A stretch of 13,649 nucleotides of DNA from an uncultured Muribaculaceae bacterium (GTDB lineage Bacteria; Bacteroidota; Bacteroidia; Bacteroidales; Muribaculaceae), in the NCBI GenBank assembly GCA_934555895.1, contig CAKTFH010000040.1:1-13649 (forward strand), given 5' to 3'. Below the pieces are notes generated by a model. That model was not told the DNA's origin. It did no database searches and was given only the letters and a program-made list of their open reading frames with translations. A program made the position numbers and the translations under genes. Shown in pieces: positions 7,724 through 13,649 of the stretch; within the stretch, counting starts at the first letter, position 1, and every line of letters begins with the position of its first letter.

Positions 7724-10700
7724 TTACCGCTTCACTATTTTGGTCACAAACGGACCATCGGCCGTTTTGGCGGAAAGGATGTAGAGTCCGGCGGGAAGCG
7801 AGGATACATCCACGGCGGTGCACTCTTCATCTATGTGAAGCACAGCAGGCCCGGCGGTATCATAAAGTGTCACAGAACTTATCTCGCAGTCGGATGCGAT
7901 ATGCAGCGTGTCATGAACCGGGTTGGGATAGACTTTCACATCGGCATTGCCCGATACCACTCTGTCGATACCAGCCCCCTCCTTAAGCGAGAAACTGTAT
8001 TTGCCCGAAGCAACATGCAGTATGGCATGAGTGTCATTCCGGCCTATCACCTCCACTCCCTCTGCGTTCTCAACAGGGATGCCGTTTTCAAAAATCTCGT
8101 CATCGGGTTTGGAGAGAGGCATGTAGAGTGTGGCGGTGGTATTGGCGGGTATCTCAGCCTCGTAAGTGAACTGATCTCCGTTCTCCCATTTCGAGGCTAT
8201 GCGGCCGCGTACCGACTCGTAAACAGCCGATGCACGAGTGATTTTCTCCTGGCCTTCAGGAAGTTTCTCGCGCGTGTCGGGTGTCGGACGCAGCACGATA
8301 TTCTCGAAGCCGGGCTTCTCCTCGTCAGTATCGATTCCGGCCATGAAGCGGTACATCCACTCTCCTACAGCACCGTAAGCATAGTGGTTGAACGAATTCA
8401 TGGAATAGTCGCCGAATCCCTTGTCAATCCTATATGAATCCCATCGCTCCCAAGTGGTGGTGGCTCCCTGATCGACACTGTAGAGCCACGACGGGCAGCG
8501 GCGCTGCAGCAGCAGATTGTAGGCCTTGTCTGTAAGACCGCACTCCGACAGAGTCTGATTCAATATGCCGGTACCCACAAAACCTGTGTTGAGAGTCTCA
8601 CTGTTGTTTGTGATGGCATTATTGAGCAGAGTTATCGTTCGTTGGCGTGCATCTTCATCCGAAAGCAAATCAAATTTAAGTGCAAGCAGATAACCAGTCA
8701 TGGTACGCTGTGTCGGTGTTCCGCGGCTTGTGTAGCGTCGGCCATACTCCGTCTTGATGTTATTGAACAGCGTGCGGTATTTCTGTGCCTTAAGGTCATA
8801 CTCATCGCCCTCGGCCACGCTCAGAGCACGCGACATGCGCTCCATCATCAGTGCATCGTAAGCATAATAGCATACGCTAACATAGCGCGAATCGGTGTTG
8901 ACGAACGAGAGCCAGTCGCCATAAGTGGTTGCGGCACCGTTGTAGCTGTATCCGTCGCCGCTCTGGCGCGACATCCAGTCCATATATTTTTCCATCGAGC
9001 TATAATTTTCCTTTATGATGGTGTTGTCACCGGTCATGAGATACACTGTCCAGGGCACAACGATGCCGGCGTCGGCCCATGCTCCTGCGCCATTGCCGTC
9101 CCAGCTCTCCCAGGGCGAGACATTTGGGAAAGCACCCTCGCTGTTCTGCCCGTCGCGCATAGTCTCCATCCAGTGGCGGTAGAAAGTGGCGGCATCGGCA
9201 TTATACGATGCCGTGCGGGCGAAAATCTGTGTGTCGGCAGCCCAACCGAGGCGTTCGTCGCGCTGCGGGCAGTCGGTGGGAATGCTCAGGAAGTTGCTGC
9301 GCTGACTCCATACAATGTTGCTGAAGAGACGGTTGACCGACTCGCTACTGCACTCGAATGTGCCGGCATCGGCCATGCGTGTGCTCACAGGCACACCTTT
9401 TATCGCCTGAATCTCAATATCGTCGGTGGCAGTTATCTCGCAGTAACGGAAGCCGAAAAAAGTCATCGTCGGGCGATATGTCTCCCCCTCCTCACGGCCT
9501 GCGAGTGTATAGAAAAGCTCGGCATTGGCGCTTCGGAGATTCAGCAGATACAAACTGCCGCCCGGGCCGTCGTTGCCACGCGATTTTTCTCCGGTATCAT
9601 TAAGCATCTCGCTATAACGCATGCGCAGACGGTTGCCGCGGGCGCCCTTCACGGTAAACTCCACCCATCCGGCGAAATTTTGTCCGAAATCATATATGAC
9701 GCTTTCACCTTTCTTGAGCGTAACGGCGCTTTTGCCGTCGGTCTTGTTCACTACATCTATCATGCCGAAATCGCCGGTTGTCAGCGCCGGCGTCTTGAAT
9801 ACCGTAGCGCTTTGCGGAGTGCGGATATGTTCGGTCAGCTCCTCCACAGGCTCGGTCTGCAATGCCTGGATTACGCCCTTGAAATCGGAGCTGAATGCCA
9901 CGGCATTCCATCCCGACTGATTGTAGAAGCCTGTCGACCAGTCGCTTTCCAGACGAGCATCATAAATCTCGCCGTTGTAGATGTCGCCGCTACGCATGGC
10001 TCCCGATTTTGAAGAGGCCCACGAGCTGTCGGATACTATCGTTTCTTCCGTGCCGTCCTCATACACTATATGCAGCCGGGCGATGAATGCCACCTCCGGG
10101 TTACCGTATGCGCCATGTGCCACATCACCACGCCACCAGCCGTCGGTGACTATCGCACCCACAGCGTTTTTGCCTTCCGAAATCAGATTTGTGACATCAT
10201 GGAGCGAGTAAGGCACGCGGTGATTGTAGTCGGTGCGTCCCGGTTTCAGTTCCTCATAACGGATGCTGCCGTCGGGCTGTTCGTGTCCCACACGGGTGCC
10301 GTTCATATACAGGTCATAGATACCGAGACCAGAGGTAAAAAGTTTTGCCGACTTCACCTTACGGTCTACCGTAAAGGCGCGGCGGAACATCGGAGCGCCG
10401 TTGCCTCCACGCTGAAGCACCCGGGTCTCGATGCCCCGTATCGGCATATACAGCTTATTGTTGCCATCCACATTCTCGATAACGGCATCGTAAAAATATG
10501 CCGACGGAAGATGCTCGAAATCCTCGTCGAGGGTCACAGTCCCATTTCCCTCTTTGTCATAAACAGTTACCTTCACGTTATCGAAATAAGCGTTGTCGCG
10601 GAACTGGGCGGAATTATCCACACGGAAACCAATGTCGCCCAATCCGACTACTCCCGAATTATCGGTATAGGTGTCGACAAGCACATTGTCGATATAGGTC

Positions 10701-11965
10701 ATTATCTGCTTGCCCTTTATCTCAAGCTTTATATGACGCTCCTTGCCGAGGATATAGTCTTTTGAGAACGCCGTCACCTCCACATCGCTGTGCTGCGGAC
10801 GCAGAGCATTATTGTAGATATGATGGCGCACTATAGGGCGCGAACTGTCGTAGGTATTGATCTGCCACATAAGATATGTGCGCGGACCGGTGGAGGCAAA
10901 CACTATGCCTGCATTGTCGGCCATGAGCGTCATGTCGGTCTCGATAGTGTAATGGAGGTCGGAAGCCTCTTTCTGCCATGCGTAGATTGACCGTGTGGTC
11001 GAACCAACCACGCGGAGCCGACCGTCGACAACCTCGCCGCCCTCCATCGCCGGGGAGGATGTCGAAAAGTCTTCTTCGAAAAGAACCTTCCCGGTGGATG
11101 ATGTCACCTTGAAATCGTCGAAAAGTGCTATTTCGGGCTGCCCGTCAGTTTCACCTTTATCCTGACGCACTCCCACAAGACCGTAGGAGAAGTCGCCTGT
11201 ACGGTTGTCGATAAGCACATCGTCGAGATATGTCAGCGCACGTGTACCACCGTCGGTCACCTCCACCTTCATGCGGTGCTCCGATCCGGTGCGCATACCC
11301 ACCTTGCCGGTAAGGTTCACATTGTCGAGACATGCGGGATTGCCGTTCTGCCAGCGATGGGGACGGAAACGGGGATATGCTCCCTCCACATTGAACTGCC
11401 ACATATAGAAATTGTCACTGCCGTGAGCGGCCAGACAGATTCCTGCTGCGGTATGCTCTATTCTGAATGTGGCCTCAACTGTATAGTCGGTCACCGGTTC
11501 TTCCGGTTCCACTGCTGAACCGAGCGGCATGTCGGATGCCTTTATCCAACGGGCCCCGTCCCAACTTCCACCCATCAGGCCTGTATCGAACCATGCCGCC
11601 TCGGTCGAAACCGCTTCATTGCCCTTGTTGTCCTGAACGGTCACATTCCAGTAGTAACGCTGTTCCGGACTGAGGCTGATTCCCTCGGAGGGTACATTCA
11701 CGGTGTTGTCTCCGGTTATCACCCCCGAATCCCACACCTGCAGAGTGCCCTCGGCATCAGCGCTTACAACAATACGGTAGGATGTCTGTTTTACAGCACG
11801 CTCATCGGAAGTTATAATCCAGCTGAAAGTCGGTTCCGGCACATCCACCACAAGCGGGTTGGTCATCCCCTGCACCTTGAGGCGCTCCACTTTCAACGCC
11901 AATGCCGGCGAGCAAACACACAGGGCTCCGGTCACGGCAAATGCGGTCTTAATAAATCTATTCAT
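7724..11965 (-). CDS. GH78 alpha-L-rhamnosidase with two inserted ConA-like modules and a T9SS sorting domain
   Basis: The 1413-residue protein removes terminal alpha-L-rhamnose from plant or microbial glycans. It has a signal peptide (1-24, ending ALA), an N-terminal Ig-like GH78 domain (25-140), two tandem beta-sandwich modules (about 158-301 and 338-484) and a Bac_rhamnosid_N-like domain (525-690). A concanavalin-like rhamnosidase domain (about 715-860), the (alpha/alpha)6 catalytic domain (865-1215), a C-terminal beta domain (1220-1328) and a type IX secretion sorting domain (1344-1413) follow. Catalytic candidates are acid E904 in DCPQRDERLGW and base E1173 in TTWERW, both classical GH78 positions. 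ATG 11965 is chosen because it starts the signal peptide and the promoter lies inside any longer in-frame reading. The gene is monocistronic, with its own promoter and terminator and no SusC/SusD partner nearby. It is likely exported across the outer membrane and surface-attached. Confidence 0.92.
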   Translation of the reverse strand: MNRFIKTAFAVTGALCVCSPALALKVERLKVQGMTNPLVVDVPEPTFSWIITSDERAVKQTSYRIVVSADAEGTLQVWDSGVITGDNTVNVPSEGISLSPEQRYYWNVTVQDNKGNEAVSTEAAWFDTGLMGGSWDGARWIKASDMPLGSAVEPEEPVTDYTVEATFRIEHTAAGICLAAHGSDNFYMWQFNVEGAYPRFRPHRWQNGNPACLDNVNLTGKVGMRTGSEHRMKVEVTDGGTRALTYLDDVLIDNRTGDFSYGLVGVRQDKGETDGQPEIALFDDFKVTSSTGKVLFEEDFSTSSPAMEGGEVVDGRLRVVGSTTRSIYAWQKEASDLHYTIETDMTLMADNAGIVFASTGPRTYLMWQINTYDSSRPIVRHHIYNNALRPQHSDVEVTAFSKDYILGKERHIKLEIKGKQIMTYIDNVLVDTYTDNSGVVGLGDIGFRVDNSAQFRDNAYFDNVKVTVYDKEGNGTVTLDEDFEHLPSAYFYDAVIENVDGNNKLYMPIRGIETRVLQRGGNGAPMFRRAFTVDRKVKSAKLFTSGLGIYDLYMNGTRVGHEQPDGSIRYEELKPGRTDYNHRVPYSLHDVTNLISEGKNAVGAIVTDGWWRGDVAHGAYGNPEVAFIARLHIVYEDGTEETIVSDSSWASSKSGAMRSGDIYNGEIYDARLESDWSTGFYNQSGWNAVAFSSDFKGVIQALQTEPVEELTEHIRTPQSATVFKTPALTTGDFGMIDVVNKTDGKSAVTLKKGESVIYDFGQNFAGWVEFTVKGARGNRLRMRYSEMLNDTGEKSRGNDGPGGSLYLLNLRSANAELFYTLAGREEGETYRPTMTFFGFRYCEITATDDIEIQAIKGVPVSTRMADAGTFECSSESVNRLFSNIVWSQRSNFLSIPTDCPQRDERLGWAADTQIFARTASYNADAATFYRHWMETMRDGQNSEGAFPNVSPWESWDGNGAGAWADAGIVVPWTVYLMTGDNTIIKENYSSMEKYMDWMSRQSGDGYSYNGAATTYGDWLSFVNTDSRYVSVCYYAYDALMMERMSRALSVAEGDEYDLKAQKYRTLFNNIKTEYGRRYTSRGTPTQRTMTGYLLALKFDLLSDEDARQRTITLLNNAITNNSETLNTGFVGTGILNQTLSECGLTDKAYNLLLQRRCPSWLYSVDQGATTTWERWDSYRIDKGFGDYSMNSFNHYAYGAVGEWMYRFMAGIDTDEEKPGFENIVLRPTPDTREKLPEGQEKITRASAVYESVRGRIASKWENGDQFTYEAEIPANTTATLYMPLSKPDDEIFENGIPVENAEGVEVIGRNDTHAILHVASGKYSFSLKEGAGIDRVVSGNADVKVYPNPVHDTLHIASDCEISSVTLYDTAGPAVLHIDEECTAVDVSSLPAGLYILSAKTADGPFVTKIVKR
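10514..11494 (-). repeat. Tandem duplicated beta-sandwich modules inside the GH78 protein
   Basis: Residues 158-301 (11494-11063) and 338-484 (10954-10514) align along their whole length. YTVEATFRI matches YTIETDMTL, NFYMWQFN matches TYLMWQIN, LTYLDDVLID matches MTYIDNVLVD, and FDDFKV before a FEEDF-type end matches FDNVKV before LDEDF. The pattern resembles LamG or DUF1080-like concanavalin folds. The DNA copies have diverged, so the duplication is old. Sugar binding is a reasonable guess only. Confidence 0.75.
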
Positions 11966-12015
11966 GAATTTTGGCAAGTAAAAAGATTTTAGAGGGTATT
12001 TGAATTTATGTATCG

Positions 12016-12047
12016 CAAAATTAGTCAAAAAAATATCCCTTCCCAAA
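12016..12047 (-). promoter_or_regulatory. Complete Bacteroidetes -33/-7 promoter of the GH78 gene
   Basis: On the minus strand, TTTG (12047-12044), a 20-nt spacer and TAATTTTG (12023-12016) match the TTTG-N19-21-TAnnTTTG consensus exactly. Transcription would begin near 12009 and give a leader of about 45 nt before the ATG at 11965. It is the only promoter in the window with both boxes intact. Confidence 0.85.
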
Positions 12048-12288
12048 CTTATCCACACAATGAAGCCAGCTCCCTTCCCTGACAAATTAAATTATGCGGA
12101 GGAAACGTATCGCCAACAAACTGTAGCAGCTTCATGTACACTTTTCCGTTTTTGAATAAAACGGGAATCAGTGCGCCCCGCTCCCTTGTCACACAACTCC
12201 TCAAGCCATCATCACAATTATAACCAGATTGATACGCAGCACATATAATGCAGATTAAACCCATAAACTAACCTCACAAATGTAATTC
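12048..12288. other. Gene-free spacer between the GH78 promoter and the recombinase gene
   Basis: The spacer holds a hairpin, CCGTTTT/AAAACGG with a 5-nt loop (12146-12164), and a single TTATCCACA (12049-12057) next to the -33 box of the GH78 promoter. A 71-codon minus-strand reading frame (12264-12049) has no recognisable domain and is probably chance or decayed sequence. No TAnnTTTG element was seen on the plus strand for the recombinase. This may be a junction between the stable chromosome and a transferred segment. Confidence 0.5.
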
Positions 12289-13497
12289 ATGGCAACAGTA
12301 AGAACCAAATTCCGTGCATCCTCTTCCGAAGCCAAAGAGGGCACATTGTTTTACCAAGTTATTCACAAACGGATATCACGGCAACTCCACACAGGATACC
12401 GACTGTTTCCGCAAGAATGGAATGCCGAAGACAATGAAGTCATACTCCCAGCCGGCGATGAAGACACACGCCGGAAATATCTGATATCACTAAGAAACTC
12501 CATACATGAAGATACAAGATACCTCAAAAGCATCATATTGCATCTTGAACGCACACACACCAACTATACGGCTGATGATGTGGTATCACAATACGTTTCC
12601 ACTGACAACAACCGTTGCTTCATATCCTTCGCAAGAAATCTTGTCGAACAATTGAAACAAATCGGGAAACAATGCACAGCCGAGACATATACAACAGCCA
12701 TAAATAGTTTTGAAAGATTCAGAAAATACCGCGACATCCTTCTCGACGAGGTGAACTCCGACCAAATGACAGCATATGAGACCTATCTAAAACAAATCGG
12801 CATATGCCCCAACAGTATTTCATTTTACATGCGCAATCTCAGAGCGATTTACAATCGGGCGGTAAACATGGAACTCACAATGCAGCGCCATCCGTTCAGA
12901 TATGTTTATACCGGAATTGACAAGACTGTCAAGCGCGGTGTACCACTAAATGTAATACGGCAGATAAGGGATATGGATTTGAGGCTGCACCCGGCAATGG
13001 ATTTTGCCAGAGATGTGTTCATGTTCTCGTTTTACACACGCGGAATGTCATTTGTCGACATGGCGTTTCTAAGGAAAAAAGATTTACAGAATGGCATTCT
13101 GTCTTACCGACGGCACAAGACAAACCAGCGACTGTTCATCAAATGGGAAAAGCCCATGCAGGAATTAATTGACAAATACAACACCGCCGGCTCACCCTAT
13201 CTGTTGCCCATCATAAAATGCAACGGTAAAGACGAGAGGCTGCAATATAAAAACGAAGCACACCGCATAAACTGCTACCTCAAGAAAATAGGCGAACATC
13301 TCGGACTGGTCATTCCACTGACAACCTACGTAGCCCGTCATGGCTGGGCGAGCATTGCCAAAAGCAAAAATATCCCCATATCCACAATAAGCGAAGCCAT
13401 GGGACACGACTCCGAAACCACCACCCGCATTTATCTTGCCTCTCTTGACACTTCTGTAGTGGACCACGCAAACAGCCTTATCCTGTCATCGCTTTAA
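12289..13497 (+). CDS. Tyrosine recombinase (Bacteroidetes site-specific integrase/invertase family)
   Basis: This 402-residue recombinase cuts and rejoins DNA at specific sites. An N-terminal arm-type DNA-binding domain (about 1-95) and a SAM-like core-binding domain (about 105-205) precede the catalytic domain (about 215-402). Catalytic residues are R251 in FYTRGMSF, probable hairpin K277 in HKT, R350 in YVARHGW, H373 in GHDS and nucleophile Y382 in IYLASL. The usual His of HxxR is Tyr347, which from memory is common in this Bacteroidetes family. The length is normal and the frame intact, so it should be active. Its DNA is more A/T-rich than the adjacent GH78 gene, in keeping with transfer. 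Relatives act either in mobile-element integration or in promoter inversion at surface genes; the window does not decide. The start at 12289 has no Shine-Dalgarno, as is usual here. Confidence 0.9.
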   Translation: MATVRTKFRASSSEAKEGTLFYQVIHKRISRQLHTGYRLFPQEWNAEDNEVILPAGDEDTRRKYLISLRNSIHEDTRYLKSIILHLERTHTNYTADDVVSQYVSTDNNRCFISFARNLVEQLKQIGKQCTAETYTTAINSFERFRKYRDILLDEVNSDQMTAYETYLKQIGICPNSISFYMRNLRAIYNRAVNMELTMQRHPFRYVYTGIDKTVKRGVPLNVIRQIRDMDLRLHPAMDFARDVFMFSFYTRGMSFVDMAFLRKKDLQNGILSYRRHKTNQRLFIKWEKPMQELIDKYNTAGSPYLLPIIKCNGKDERLQYKNEAHRINCYLKKIGEHLGLVIPLTTYVARHGWASIAKSKNIPISTISEAMGHDSETTTRIYLASLDTSVVDHANSLILSSL

Positions 13498-13507
13498 CGT
13501 TTAAACG
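13498..13507. repeat. Perfect 10-bp palindrome directly after the recombinase stop codon
   Basis: CGTTTAAACG follows the TAA stop without a gap. The stem is too short and loop-free to be a terminator. It could be a protein-binding or recombination half-site, or chance. Confidence 0.4.
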
Positions 13508-13591
13508 CACAATCACTCTTCTAAGCTTGAAAAGGGAATACCACGGTTATAAACAATCAGGCTACAGTCCAATTCTCTCCATAAGAGATGT

Positions 13592-13645
13592 ATCAGTTTT
13601 GCAAAATTACGAAATTAATTGAAACTGCGACATTAAAAAACTGAT
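13592..13645. repeat. Perfect 9-bp inverted repeat downstream of the recombinase
   Basis: ATCAGTTTT (13592-13600) is the exact reverse complement of AAAACTGAT (13637-13645), with 36 nt between. A further AAACTG (13622-13627) repeats the core of the right arm. As RNA it could form a long-loop hairpin ending in TTTTT (13645-13649), and so could act as a weak recombinase terminator. As DNA it could be a pair of recombinase binding arms. The window ends here. Confidence 0.5.
13602..13609 (-). promoter_or_regulatory. Orphan -7-like element pointing toward the recombinase 3' end
   Basis: The minus-strand sequence TAATTTTG followed by C is identical to the -7 elements of three other minus-strand genes in this window. 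No -33 TTTG lies at 19-21 nt and no minus-strand gene lies downstream. It is either chance in A/T-rich DNA or the start of an antisense RNA into the recombinase gene. Confidence 0.25.
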
Positions 13646-13649
13646 TTTT

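Noticed and set aside
8642..10012. Long open frame of 456 codons on the plus strand inside the GH78 gene
   Set aside because: It is fully antisense to the conserved rhamnosidase domains, its translation shows no domain, and its openness follows from the codon pattern of the real gene.
12049..12057. Perfect DnaA-box-like TTATCCACA
   Set aside because: It is a single copy with no cluster, no A/T-rich unwinding element and no dnaA or other replication gene nearby, so chance is the simplest reading.
11965..12085. N-terminally extended start of the GH78 protein at 12085
   Set aside because: The extension would bury the signal peptide and would span the complete -33/-7 promoter at 12016-12047.
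12244..12249. TATAAT resembling an E. coli -10 box before the recombinase gene
   Set aside because: The nearest TTGATA is only 9 nt upstream, and Bacteroidetes primary sigma factors use TAnnTTTG.
12049..12264. Minus-strand frame of 71 codons between the GH78 gene and the recombinase gene
   Set aside because: It has no recognisable domain or promoter and runs into the GH78 promoter. It may be decayed coding DNA, but that cannot be supported from this sequence.
12120..13568. Inverted 8-bp pair ACTGTAGC (12120-12127) and GCTACAGT (13561-13568) flanking the recombinase gene
   Set aside because: An 8-bp match between two non-coding stretches of this length is expected by chance about half the time, and the match does not extend.

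Overview
The window reads as chromosomal DNA of a gut-type Bacteroidales bacterium, most likely of the Muribaculaceae or a close relative; the family-level guess is inference. The signs are Bacteroidetes -33/-7 promoters (TTTG, about 20 nt, TAnnTTTG), almost no Shine-Dalgarno sequences, a TonB-dependent receptor with an N-terminal carboxypeptidase-regulatory-like domain, a lipoprotein with acidic residues after the lipid cysteine, a type IX secretion C-terminal domain, and a Bacteroidetes-type serine palmitoyltransferase.

Layout, left to right. Positions 1-278 are non-coding leader with a good -7 element. tcdA (279-1034, +), for the t6A-modifying dehydratase of tRNA, runs toward the serine palmitoyltransferase gene (1129-2316, -), and the two share a bidirectional terminator. 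A three-gene minus-strand operon follows: TonB-dependent receptor (7547 to 4917), beta-helix surface lipoprotein (4872 to 3511) and secreted purple-acid-phosphatase-like enzyme (3502 to 2570). It ends in its own hairpin terminator. Next is a monocistronic 1413-residue GH78 alpha-L-rhamnosidase (11965 to 7724, -), with the clearest promoter in the window and a strong terminator. After about 240 bp without a convincing gene, a tyrosine recombinase (12289-13497, +) of visibly lower GC begins, followed by small palindromes and an inverted repeat at the right edge.

How the genes work together. tcdA and spt are housekeeping (tRNA modification; first step of sphingolipid synthesis). The receptor, lipoprotein and phosphatase operon looks like a self-contained nutrient-acquisition unit without SusD. 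A reasonable hypothesis is capture of an organic phosphate at the surface, import through the receptor and dephosphorylation in the periplasm. The rhamnosidase is a secreted, probably surface-attached glycan-degrading enzyme outside any SusC/SusD locus in this window. The recombinase suggests that the right edge borders an integrated element or an invertible, phase-variable locus.

The best candidate for an under-described system is the three-gene operon, whose phosphatase carries His where classical purple acid phosphatases have the metal-binding Tyr. Second are the two tandem ConA-like modules inserted into the rhamnosidase. Third are the recombinase and its flanking repeats. No tRNA, rRNA, CRISPR array or complete insertion sequence was seen.
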